Assembly: GCF_000473065.1 (NCBI RefSeq) | Contig: NZ_AXAZ01000010.1 | Span: 62,001 to 126,000 of the forward strand | DNA length: 64,000 nt | Reading direction: 5' to 3' | Origin: Bradyrhizobium sp. WSM1743 | Lineage (GTDB): Bacteria > Pseudomonadota > Alphaproteobacteria > Rhizobiales > Xanthobacteraceae | In this document: in pieces, positions 56,298-64,000 of the stretch | Numbering within the stretch: position 1 is the stretch's first letter | Layout of the letters: each line of letters starts with the position of its first letter | The notes under the pieces: model-generated | Database searches by the model: none | Seen by the model: the letters and a program-made list of their open reading frames with translations, nothing else | Told to the model about the DNA's origin: nothing | Made by a program: the position numbers and the translations under genes

Positions 56298-57743
56298 TCA
56301 AACTTCATGACTTCGCGGTTCTCTTGCAACGTGTTCTTCAACGGGAATCTCGATGGCGATTTGAGTTCCCGGACCCGCCTTGCTCTCGAGTCGCAAGCGC
56401 CCGTTGAGCGATGAGGCAACCAAGTTGAACGCGATGTGGAGCCCCAGCCCGGCGTTGCCACGCTCCCGACTGGTCGTCACGAACGGATCGAAGATGTGAG
56501 CCTGCAATGGCCCGGGGATTCCGACGCCTTCATCGGCGCAGACCAGGCGGACCGATTTCGGGTCCGGTTGGCTCACCGTGATGACAAACCGGCCGCCTCT
56601 CTTATTAGGATACGCATGCGCTGCAGTGTTGAGGGCGAGATTGCTGATCACCTGAGCAAGCGCTCCGGGGTAGCTGTTGAGCTCGATTCCCGCCGGGCAG
56701 TGGACCTCGACCGTCAGGGCATGATGCGCCAGCAATGGCCCGAGCTTGGACATCAACTCCGACAGCCAATCCCTGAGCTCGAAACTGCGCCGGTCCTCAT
56801 CGGCTTGATGAACGGCGACCTGCCTGAAGCTGTGCACCATCTCGGATGCGCGGTGCAAATTGTCGAAGGTCAGGCTGAGCCCCTGCTTGAGCCGGTCAAT
56901 GCTCTTGGTCAGATCGGAGCGCCGCACCGATGCTCCGCCCAATGCGTCAGCCATTGTTTGCAAGTCAGCCTGCATGGCCGTCGAGGTCGTCAAGGCGAGG
57001 CCGAGCGGGGTGCTGACCTCGTGAGCGACACCTGCCACCAATTGCCCGAGCGAGGCGAGCTTTTCCGCCTGCACGAGGTGCTCCTGGGTCGCGCGTAGAT
57101 CGCGCAGCGATTTCTCCGAGCGTTCTTTCTCCCGCTGCAGCGCCTCGGATGTCCGGAATTGTTTTCGCGCCCGGTATTCGCGCGCAGCCACGGCGTAGAG
57201 CGATAATGCGTAGGCGTTGCCGACGAGCGAATGGTTGATGAACCTGAGACCCGTCGGCATCGTCGGCGCGAACGACTCGGCGATCAGCAGCGCCACCCAC
57301 GAGAGCAGGCAGAAGATCGCCAGCGAGCCGATCCGCAACGGCAGCATGGTCGAGACGAACAGGATGATCATCATCATGCCGGGCGCGGCAAAGGTGAAGC
57401 CCGACGGCAGCACGAGATAGATGCTCGGCAGGATGCAGCCGGGGATGACGCAATAGACGAGGAAGATCGTCTCCGCCCATGGCTTCATCCAGCGACGTGA
57501 CAGCAGCGCCGTCAGGGGAAGCAGGATAAACACGGCGGTGCCACCACGGATTGCGAGTGTGGTCGGCAGGACTTCGGGGTAGAGCACCCAGTCCCAGAGC
57601 GTGTAGCCGGCATAGGTGGCCGCGCCGAGCAGCATCGCGATCTGCGTCCAGCCGAGACTGCCCCGGACATATTGATCGACAAACCGGCGCTCTTCGATGC
57701 GGTCTTCGAAGCGCAGTCCGAGGCGTATCAACAAGGCAAGCAT
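56298..57743 (-). CDS. Membrane sensor histidine kinase
   Basis: 481 residues. Six hydrophobic segments in residues 32-190, likely the sensory part, then a coiled coil (REYRARKQFRTSEALQREKE) leading to the dimerisation helix. The phospho-accepting His241 is in GVAHEVSTPLG. The ATPase boxes are N in SNLALNTAAHAY (Asn374), DEGVGIP and GNAGLGLHIAF. It is the HATPase_c/HisKA type. No response regulator is adjacent, so it is an orphan or acts through a distant regulator. Signal unknown. Confidence 0.9.
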   Translation of the reverse strand: MLALLIRLGLRFEDRIEERRFVDQYVRGSLGWTQIAMLLGAATYAGYTLWDWVLYPEVLPTTLAIRGGTAVFILLPLTALLSRRWMKPWAETIFLVYCVIPGCILPSIYLVLPSGFTFAAPGMMMIILFVSTMLPLRIGSLAIFCLLSWVALLIAESFAPTMPTGLRFINHSLVGNAYALSLYAVAAREYRARKQFRTSEALQREKERSEKSLRDLRATQEHLVQAEKLASLGQLVAGVAHEVSTPLGLALTTSTAMQADLQTMADALGGASVRRSDLTKSIDRLKQGLSLTFDNLHRASEMVHSFRQVAVHQADEDRRSFELRDWLSELMSKLGPLLAHHALTVEVHCPAGIELNSYPGALAQVISNLALNTAAHAYPNKRGGRFVITVSQPDPKSVRLVCADEGVGIPGPLQAHIFDPFVTTSRERGNAGLGLHIAFNLVASSLNGRLRLESKAGPGTQIAIEIPVEEHVAREPRSHEV

Positions 57744-57848
57744 TCCAACTCAATCGCGAAAAACCGTGTCTTGCTGTCTCTACGACAGGTTTGAAGCCGC
57801 GTCGCGGATAAAAGATGCCGCGTCAGCTAAAGCGGCCTCCAACCCCGT

Positions 57849-58949
57849 TCAGATGCCCAACGTCAGCTGCGGCTCCGCATCGTCCCCCACCTGGAGTGAC
57901 GACAGCGAGACCCCCAGCAGCCGGACGCGCTTGGGCAGCGGCATCTCGGCTTCGAGCAGGCCGCAGGCCAGCCGCTCCAGCTCGTCCCGGCCCGCAACGG
58001 CCGCTGCGATGGACCTGCTGCGTGTGATGATCTCAAAGTCGGCGAACTTGATCTTCAGCGTAACGGTGCGGCCTCGGTTGCCGGTCGCCTCGCAATGGCG
58101 CCAGACCTTGTCGACGAGAGGTTTGAGCTCGGCGACCAGCGCGTCGAATGCGTCGAGGTCGATCGAGAACGTATTCGCCGCGCCGATCGACTTGCGGATC
58201 CGGTTGGCCCGCACCGGCCGCTCGTCCACACCGCGTGATATCCAATAGTAATAGGCGCCCGACTTGCCGAACGTCGCATTCATGAACTCGAGCGTCTGGT
58301 TACGGATGTCGCGGCCGGTGAACAGGCCGAGCGCATTCATCTTCGCAGCTGTGGCCGGACCGATGCCATGGAACTTGCCGACGGGCAGCGTCTCGACGAA
58401 AGCCGGTCCCATCTCCGGCGAGATTACGAATTGACCATTGGGCTTGCGATGATCGGAAGCGAGCTTGGCCAGAAACTTGTTGTAGGAGATGCCCGCCGAC
58501 GCGTTGAGGCCCGTTTCTGCCTTGATCTTCTCGCGGATCTTCAGCGCGATGTCCCGCGCCAGCGGAATGCCTTGCAGGTTCTCCGTCACGTCGAGATAGG
58601 CCTCGTCGAGTGACAGCGGCTCGATGATCGCCGTGTGCTCGGCGAAGATGTCGCGAATCTGCCTACTGATCGCCTTATAGACCTCGAACCGCGGCTTGAC
58701 GAAGATCAGATCGGGGCACTGCCGCTTCGCGGTCACGGACGGCATCGCCGAGCGAACGCCGAACTTGCGGGCCTCATAGCTGGCCGCGGCGACGACACCA
58801 CGTTCCGCGGAGCCTCCGACCGCGACCGGCTTGCCGCGCAGCTCCGGATTGTCGCGTTGCTCCACCGACGCATAGAAGGCATCCATGTCGATATGGATGA
58901 TCTTGCGCACCGGTCGGGCTGCGTCAGGCACCGTGTCGGATTCGCTCAT
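57849..58949 (-). CDS. dinB: DNA polymerase IV (Y-family)
   Basis: Translesion polymerase, 366 residues from the ATG at 58949; the frame reaches a TTG at 58964. Catalytic Asp/Glu are in HIDMDAFYASVEQ and PLSLDEAYLD; the fingers and little finger follow (AETGLNASAGISYNKFLAKL; KSIGAANTFSIDL). It ends with PQLTLGI, lacking a clear consensus clamp-binding motif (QLxLF), although QLTL is close. SOS control is possible, but no LexA box was recognised upstream. Confidence 0.95.
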   Translation of the reverse strand: MSESDTVPDAARPVRKIIHIDMDAFYASVEQRDNPELRGKPVAVGGSAERGVVAAASYEARKFGVRSAMPSVTAKRQCPDLIFVKPRFEVYKAISRQIRDIFAEHTAIIEPLSLDEAYLDVTENLQGIPLARDIALKIREKIKAETGLNASAGISYNKFLAKLASDHRKPNGQFVISPEMGPAFVETLPVGKFHGIGPATAAKMNALGLFTGRDIRNQTLEFMNATFGKSGAYYYWISRGVDERPVRANRIRKSIGAANTFSIDLDAFDALVAELKPLVDKVWRHCEATGNRGRTVTLKIKFADFEIITRSRSIAAAVAGRDELERLACGLLEAEMPLPKRVRLLGVSLSSLQVGDDAEPQLTLGI

Positions 58950-59079
58950 GGCAAGATGATACAATCGCGCAAGCAGAAGTGCGAGGTGATGGACCGGGCA
59001 GTTATCAAAAGCGCAATCTCAGGCTTGTGAGTGGCAAGCAGGGGCCCGCAATCTAATATGAGCCTACGGAGGACAGGCC

Positions 59080-59289
59080 ATGCAATACAGCTCGGAGCTC
59101 ATTCAGACGATGCGCCAGGCACTGGAGACCGTGATGGCGAGCGTGCCGGCCGATCAGCCGGTGTTCGGTCTGAAAGCGGCCGTCGCCGAATGCATCCTGA
59201 AGGCTGCCGCGCACGGCCAGACGTCATATGACGGACTGGTGGCGTCCGCCTCTGATCAGGTCCAGGCGATCATTTCGATGCTGACGTAG
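59080..59289 (+). CDS. Small helical protein of unknown function
   Basis: 69 residues starting MQYSSELIQTMRQALETVMA, predicted all-helical, with A-V-A-E-C-I-L-K-A-A. GGAGG is eight bases before the ATG. No known family; no signal peptide or membrane segment. Its translation signals suggest a real gene. Confidence 0.7.
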   Translation: MQYSSELIQTMRQALETVMASVPADQPVFGLKAAVAECILKAAAHGQTSYDGLVASASDQVQAIISMLT

Positions 59290-59351
59290 ACGCCGGTGCG
59301 CATACGGCGGAACAACATTGCGAGGCCGCTCGATCCAATGCGACGCCAGGG

Positions 59352-60126
59352 CTAGGGATGTAAGTGCAGGCGCTTCACATTGGCTGCAGCGAAGCTGATG
59401 AACCTTTTGACGCGCGATGCCACGAACTTCTGGGCAGGATAGGCGAAAAAGAGCCCGGTCAGCGGCGAGCGAAGAGCTGGCAGGACGCGCACCAGCCGCA
59501 ACTGGTCTGCGAAGAAGGCCGGCACAAATCCGATCCCAAGCCCCATGGCGACAAAGGTTCTGACCGTCAGCAGATCGTCGCAAGTCAGGTCGCCAGACAA
59601 ATCGACGCTGACCTTCCGCGTTCCCATCAGCATGGGTAAAGGATGAGCTCCAAGGCTTGCCGAATCCAATCAGGTCGTGATGCTTTAGATCATCGATGTG
59701 AGTGGGGACGCCGCGTCGGTCGAGATAGTGCTGGCTGGCGAACAGTCCCGATGGGCCCGTTACGAAAGACCTCGTCACCAGACTTGAATCTCGTAACGGA
59801 CCGACGCGGATGGCGAGATCGACGCCTTCTGCAATCATGTCGACAACCCGGTCGGTGACGATCAGTTCTATGCGCACCGTCGGGAATGCCTCGCGAAACC
59901 CGCTGATGATAGGCGGCAGCAGGCTTTGCGCGATATCGACGGCCGCCGTGAGCCGAAGCGACCCGGTCAGACCTCCAGCCTCTGCCGAAATCGCAGCTTC
60001 GGCGGCCTCGATCTCGAGAAGCCCAACGCGGCACCGTTCAAAATAGGTCTGACCCGCCGGCGTGATGCGGAGCTTGCGGGTTGTACGCCGCACGGCCGGA
60101 GCGTCATTCGCCAGGAGAGGCGCTCG
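59352..60126 (-). pseudogene. LysR-type regulator, N-terminus missing and frameshifted
   Basis: Frame 1 reads RTTRKLRITPAGQTYFERCR, the end of a LysR HTH linker, and the effector domain LTGSLRLTAAVDIAQ to THADG. Frame 2 continues GTRKVSVDLSGDLTCDDLL to the C-terminus KRLHLHP. The shift is at about 59622-59625 (a GGGAA stretch). About 50 residues of HTH are missing: the frame begins directly after the stop codon of the acyltransferase gene. It is therefore a remnant and not a working regulator. Confidence 0.85.
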
Positions 60127-62130
60127 TCAGTTCCGTTCCGTCGAGATGGCTTCGGCTCGGCCGCGATTGCTTGGATGAGGCGGAGCCCCTTCTTGGCCGC
60201 GGATGAACTCAAGGAGCTGGTTTGAGGCTCCGTCGCCAACTCGCTGCGCACCTGCGACGGTGAGGTGATTGACGTCCCAATAGAGCCAGAGCCCGCCCAC
60301 AGCGGTCGGACACTCGGCTTCTCCGCATAAATAGTGTTCCGGATAGAGGATAAAGAGCTGGCTCGGATAGCGACTCCGGATGTCCTCGAGCATGGCATAG
60401 AACTCGCGATTGTCGCCATGCACGCGATCGAGGGGCACAGAAGGACAGGCCTTGCTTGGTGCATGCCAGAGCGGCCCCGGTGCGAAGCGGGACATCAAGC
60501 TGCGGCAGCCCGGCTCGACCCCGGGCGCGATGATCAGGATGCGCCGTCCGTTGCCGCCCAGGTCATGGATCGTGTTCTCGATGCCGGCTCGCCAGATCTG
60601 CAGCGCCGGAGCTTTGACGTCCGGCGCGAGCTCGTTATGGATCGACTCACCGTAAGTCATCCAGGATTGACTGAGCACAATCGGGCTCTGGCTCTGCCTG
60701 ATCGCGGCCAGGTAGGAGTCTCGCTGGCGTTTGCAGTCCTGCGAGCCGTCGAAATCGGTCCGCACGAGGCCGACGAGCAGCGGGCAACCTTCGGCCGTAT
60801 AGGCCTCTCCCCGGACAGCCGCGCGCTTTGCCACGGGGTCCAGCGCCGCGACATAATGCTCGGCAAATGAGTCGCCGAGCAGTTGCAAGCCGACGGGATC
60901 GCTCAAGGAACCGAAAGCACACTTCGATTGTGCGCTCCTGGCGCACGGCCAGAATCCGAACCGCTGCAGCTCGGCGAGCTCGCGAGCCTGTGCGCGAAGC
61001 CGCCATGGCCAACCATCCTGACGATTGGCCACAAAAGCAATGGCGGCGAGCGAGATGATCGTCGCGGCCGCAGGGCCGGCAACCCGCAGCAATGACGAGC
61101 GGCCCGCGCGATACGGCTTTTCGATCCGCTGATACATGAGCTCGGCAAGTGTCATCGCGAGGGCGACGGTGAGCACTTTCGCCACAGCCGACTTGGCGTC
61201 ATCGCCCATGATGTAGCTTGCGTAGACGATCAGCGGCCAGTGCACGAGGTAGAGCGAGTAGGAGATTAGCCCAATCCTTGCAGTCAGCGGATTGGCCAGG
61301 AGAGGCGAGAGGGCGTGACGGTCGCCCGCCAAAATCACGCAGGCTGCACCCAGGCATGGGAAGAGGGCATTCGCGCCAGGGAAGGGGGTCGCACTATCGA
61401 AGCTGATGACCGCGTAACCGATCAGCGCGAGTCCGGCGGCAGCTAGCAGCGAGCGCTCCCCGGCCGAGAGGTTCAGCCTCTGCTCCGCAAAGATGACCAG
61501 CGATCCAATCGCAAATTCGAAGGCGCGGCAGGTCGGCAGGTAAAAAGCACCCGAGCTGTCGGTTGCGAGTGTCGCCTGCGCTACGCCAAACGAAAGAACT
61601 GCACTGCCAAGAATGAGCAAGGGCAGCGCGCGGCCGAGCAATCTGCGTCCTAGCAGGATGAACACGGGCCATAAGAGATAGAATTGCTCCTCGACGGCCA
61701 GCGACCAGAAATGCAGCACGGGGCTCGGGTCGGCCGAGCTCGCAAAATATGCGTGGCTGCCCCGCCAGAAATAGAAGTTCGAGACCGAGCCCAGCGTTGC
61801 CACGATGTCTTGCGTCAGGCCCTTGAAAAGCCCGGGAGAGAACCAGAGGGCGCCGATGGCCAGGGTGCCGATGATTGTGGCGATCGCTGCGGGAAAGAGG
61901 CGCCGGATGCGGCGCTCGTAAAATCGCTGGATCGAAAATTCGCCGCGGTCAGCCTCGCTGAGAATGATCCGCGAGATCAGATAGCCCGACACGACGAAGA
62001 ACAGGTCGACCCCGACAAAGCCGCCGCCGAACGGCGGAACGTCCAAGTGGTAGAAGAATACGCTCAAGACGGCGACCGCCCGGAGCCCGTCAATGTCGCG
62101 TCGATGGGATAGCTTTGTGACCAAGTGCAT
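60127..62130 (-). CDS. OafA-type acyltransferase with C-terminal SGNH domain
   Basis: 667 residues from the ATG at 62130 (MHLVTKLSHRRDIDGLRAVA); the frame to 62403 is unlikely. N-terminal acyltransferase-3 domain with about ten hydrophobic segments; catalytic His28 lies in FFYHLDVPPFGGG, then FVGVDLFFVVSGYLI. The C-terminal SGNH hydrolase-like part has LLGDSFAEHY and DVNHL near the end as the Ser and Asp-His sites. Such fused proteins O-acetylate surface polysaccharide. The stop codon forms the junction with the LysR remnant. Confidence 0.92.
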   Translation of the reverse strand: MHLVTKLSHRRDIDGLRAVAVLSVFFYHLDVPPFGGGFVGVDLFFVVSGYLISRIILSEADRGEFSIQRFYERRIRRLFPAAIATIIGTLAIGALWFSPGLFKGLTQDIVATLGSVSNFYFWRGSHAYFASSADPSPVLHFWSLAVEEQFYLLWPVFILLGRRLLGRALPLLILGSAVLSFGVAQATLATDSSGAFYLPTCRAFEFAIGSLVIFAEQRLNLSAGERSLLAAAGLALIGYAVISFDSATPFPGANALFPCLGAACVILAGDRHALSPLLANPLTARIGLISYSLYLVHWPLIVYASYIMGDDAKSAVAKVLTVALAMTLAELMYQRIEKPYRAGRSSLLRVAGPAAATIISLAAIAFVANRQDGWPWRLRAQARELAELQRFGFWPCARSAQSKCAFGSLSDPVGLQLLGDSFAEHYVAALDPVAKRAAVRGEAYTAEGCPLLVGLVRTDFDGSQDCKRQRDSYLAAIRQSQSPIVLSQSWMTYGESIHNELAPDVKAPALQIWRAGIENTIHDLGGNGRRILIIAPGVEPGCRSLMSRFAPGPLWHAPSKACPSVPLDRVHGDNREFYAMLEDIRSRYPSQLFILYPEHYLCGEAECPTAVGGLWLYWDVNHLTVAGAQRVGDGASNQLLEFIRGQEGAPPHPSNRGRAEAISTERN

Positions 62131-62320
62131 GCTGATTCCGTTGGCGCTGGATCGTTCGACGGCAGATCCGCGCGCGCCCCGCTCGCCTTTAGCGTGCCGG
62201 GATGCGTTCCTCAACCACAGAACGGGCTGAGCTCTCCCGACGTCCGATTGCGCTCGTCCCTGGTCAGGCCATGCCCGATAAGAAGGGCAACCCATCCGAC
62301 GCTGCTGCGGCGCCGGCCTT

Positions 62321-62590
62321 CGATCTTTCGCTACGCTTATCGGCGGAGAATACGGGAGCAGAAGCACGAAACCGCGGTGCTTGTGTTTGACGATCCGCTC
62401 CACGCGTCAAGACCGGACCCACACCCGGACGCCGACCGCTGGCACACTATCGGGCTCGTTGGGCCGGTGTTGCTGCTGGTCGTCCATACGTGGCCCGGGG
62501 GAAACCGGAGGCGAGCAGGTCGGTCGCATCATCAGTGCGCGCAAGGCCACAGCACACGAAAGGAGAGCCTATGAAGAAAGGAACTTCTAA
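62321..62590 (+). pseudogene. brnT: BrnT toxin remnant, frameshifted
   Basis: One frame reads ETAVLVFDDPLHASRPDP and RWHTIGLVGPVLLLVVHTW, the BrnT core; another continues with GRIISARKATAHERRAYEE, its C-terminus. The frames are joined by a +1 base in a run of five G (62497-62501). The N-terminal FxW-D start and the GVSF segment before ETA are missing, and no start codon is seen. BrnT is an RNase toxin of type II pairs. Its stop overlaps the brnA start as normal. Confidence 0.75.
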
Positions 62591-62877
62591 GCGGTTGACG
62601 GCCGAGCAGCGAGCCGAACTGAAGTTGCTCGCGGCACTCCCCGATGATGCCATCGATACATCAGACGCGCCGGAGCTCGGCGACTGGTCCGGGGCCCAAG
62701 CGCGGCCTTTCTTATCGACCCGTCAAACAGCAACTAACTCTTCGACTCGATGCCGATGTCGTTGCCTGGTTCAAGAGCCACACGGCATCCAATGAGGGTT
62801 ATCAGACGCGGATCAATCGAGCGCTGCGCGAATACGTGCAGGGGCAGGCAAGACGAACTCGGCGATCCAGAGCTTAG
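62571..62877 (+). pseudogene. brnA: BrnA antitoxin, frameshifted
   Basis: MKKGTSKRLTAEQRAELKLL at the start (AGGAG before the ATG), through DTSDAPELGDWSGA in the first frame, then KRGLSYRPVKQQLTLRLDAD and the ribbon-helix-helix GYQTRINRALREYV in the second. One extra C within GGGGCCCAAG (62695-62697) explains the shift; with two C the frame is restored as GGG-GCC-AAG. A C-terminal basic tail ends at the TAG at 62875. In the intact form it would neutralise BrnT and repress the operon. Confidence 0.8.
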
Positions 62878-62979
62878 TTCGCATCGTGAAGCCGCATTCT
62901 TGCACGAACGTGTGACGATCGGCCTTGTTCGTATGGTCGACGCCGGCGAAATCGCACTGCATCGTGCAAAATCATAAAA

Positions 62980-63056
62980 TGGCGCACCCGACACGATTCG
63001 AACGTGTGACCTTTGCCTTCGGAGGGCAACGCTCTATCCAGCTGAGCTACGGGTGC
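62980..63056 (-). tRNA. tRNA-Arg (anticodon CCG)
   Basis: 77-nt cloverleaf on the minus strand: acceptor GCACCCG/CGGGTGC, D-stem GCTC..GAGC, anticodon stem TTGCC/GGCAA with loop CTCCGAA (anticodon CCG), T-arm ACACG-TTCGAAT-CGTGT, and encoded CCA. It reads CGG codons. It lies between the brnTA remnant and the GGDEF gene. tRNA 3' ends are frequent integration sites, but no duplicated 3' segment was found in the window. Confidence 0.97.
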
Positions 63057-63117
63057 TAGTCGAGGTTCATTTAGCCGATTGGCGCGGAGCGGGCAACCGC
63101 TTCTCGCGGCATCGAGC

Positions 63118-64000
63118 TTAAGCTGATTTGCGCCGAAAAGGAGCCGGAACCGCTGCGGCTTCCCGGCCAAGGGCGGCGAATTCGGCCAATACGCGCTCGG
63201 CACAGATGACGCGATTGCGGCCGAGCCGTTTGGCGACATAGAGCGCCTCGTCGGCCGCACCCAGCAGCCGGTCGGGGCTGCCATCGGCGCCACTGGGAAT
63301 CTGGCTTGCGACGCCGACGCTGAGGGTGACGTGGTCGCCGGCACCCGTGGCGCCATGGGCGATCTGCAAGGCCATGACGGCGCTACGGATCTCCTCGGCG
63401 ACGATGCAGGCGGTGTCGCAATCCATGTCCGGCAGGATCAGCGCGAACTCCTCGCCGCCATAGCGGCTGGCGAGGTCGAGTGGGCGCACGGCATGCCGGC
63501 TGACGGCGGCAGCGACCGCGCGCAGGCATTCGTCGCCGCTCTGATGGCCGTGGCGGTCGTTGAACAGCTTGAAATGGTCGACGTCGACGAACAGCAGCGC
63601 CAGCGGCTTCTGTGTGCGCTGGGCGCGGGCCCATTCGCTCATCAGCATCTGGTCGAAGGCGCGGCGGTTCGACAGGCCGGTCAGACCGTCCTTGGTGGCA
63701 AGCTCCTTCAGCGCCATCTCGGCGCGCTTCTGGTCGGTGAGGTCGCGCAGCGTCTCCACCACCGCGATCAGCTGGCCGGCCTCGTCATGGATCGGGCCGG
63801 CGTCGATGGCGAGATAGAGCTGGTTGCCGAGCTTCGGCATCACGCACCAGTTCTCTGCGGAAAAACCGAGGCCGTTATGGCCGCGCGCGGCATATTCCGA
63901 ATAGTATTCCGGCAGTTGCTCCGGCCGGTCGAGCGCGACGAGGTCGGCAAGGCATGGGCGCTTGGTCTCGTAGAAGGCCTGCCAGTGGTTGCTGGTGCCG
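63118..64000 (-). CDS. PAS-GGDEF diguanylate cyclase, N-terminus outside the window
   Basis: The frame is open through the right edge, so the N-terminus is missing. The visible part begins GTSNHWQAFYETKRPC, continues a PAS-like sensor (NGLGFSAENWCVMPKLGNQL, AIDAGPIHDEAGQLI) and ends with GGDEF. The active site is RYGGEEF (GGEEF) and the start of the domain is DGLTGLSNRRAFDQML. It should make cyclic di-GMP; an upstream RxxD inhibition site is not obvious. With the HD-GYP protein it gives two cyclic di-GMP enzymes in the window. Confidence 0.93.
   Translation of the reverse strand, partial: GTSNHWQAFYETKRPCLADLVALDRPEQLPEYYSEYAARGHNGLGFSAENWCVMPKLGNQLYLAIDAGPIHDEAGQLIAVVETLRDLTDQKRAEMALKELATKDGLTGLSNRRAFDQMLMSEWARAQRTQKPLALLFVDVDHFKLFNDRHGHQSGDECLRAVAAAVSRHAVRPLDLASRYGGEEFALILPDMDCDTACIVAEEIRSAVMALQIAHGATGAGDHVTLSVGVASQIPSGADGSPDRLLGAADEALYVAKRLGRNRVICAERVLAEFAALGREAAAVPAPFRRKSA

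Noticed and set aside
56007..56414. Small plus-strand gene upstream of the flippase
   Set aside because: The frame runs into the histidine kinase 3' end antisense and shows no motif or ribosome site.
62980..63056. Attachment-site duplication of the tRNA-Arg 3' end
   Set aside because: I looked for a second copy of the T-arm/acceptor segment elsewhere in the window and saw none; no integrase gene is present either.

Overview
The window is a GC-rich alphaproteobacterial chromosome segment, most likely from Bradyrhizobium or a very close relative (Nitrobacteraceae). The support is the style of the proteins (Fur without the zinc cysteines, a DUF3551 protein, the dnaA/dnaN/recF/gyrB cluster) and the dense scatter of long palindromic intergenic repeats. 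No database search was possible; the taxonomic call is recognition plus inference.

Layout. 0-10 kb is housekeeping, nearly all on the minus strand: nfuA-like, tsaB, rimI, fur, a HAD phosphatase, miaB, phoH and the start of ybeY, then usp, a DUF2314-like protein, trpS and murJ. 10-23 kb is mixed metabolism and transport: adenosine kinase, a serine beta-lactamase-like hydrolase, an aldehyde dehydrogenase (gabD type), purC, pirin, an MmgE/PrpD protein, a FUSC membrane protein, a glyoxalase, a DsbA-like isomerase, DUF2867 and MATE. 23-37.6 kb is the replication and envelope core: murA, gyrB, recF, dnaN, dnaA and rpsT. It is interrupted by two paralogous secreted proteins (28.1-31.1 kb) and by a DUF559 endonuclease gene (32.5-32.8 kb). 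A 1.1 kb gene-free stretch upstream of dnaA is a candidate origin region.

38-52 kb holds smaller units: a lone Wza-like lipoprotein, dienelactone hydrolase, a broken alpha/beta hydrolase, an HD-GYP protein, an acyl-CoA synthetase, a TctC-type binding protein, an arsR-SRPBCC-DUF899 operon, a trypsin-like protease, and a membrane protein/winged-helix regulator/cis-prenyltransferase cassette with two copies of one palindromic operator. 53-63 kb looks more accessory: a flippase, a histidine kinase, a broken LysR gene, an OafA-type acyltransferase with SGNH domain and a decayed brnTA toxin-antitoxin pair, ending at tRNA-Arg(CCG) and a PAS-GGDEF protein. dinB in that stretch is probably core.

Most striking items: (1) the DUF559 endonuclease ORF fills the loop of a palindromic repeat, 3-4 bp from each arm, with perfect 12-bp inverted repeats flanking it and one arm supplying its Shine-Dalgarno; (2) the autoregulated-looking regulator/UppS-paralog cassette with twin ACTTTG-N5-CAAAGT operators; (3) secreted proteins built from repeated 'FYR..L..GW' modules between gyrB and recF; (4) a near-leaderless arsR promoter whose operator covers its start codon; (5) MurA with Asp in place of the catalytic Cys; (6) four pseudogenes whose frameshifts fall at short homopolymers.
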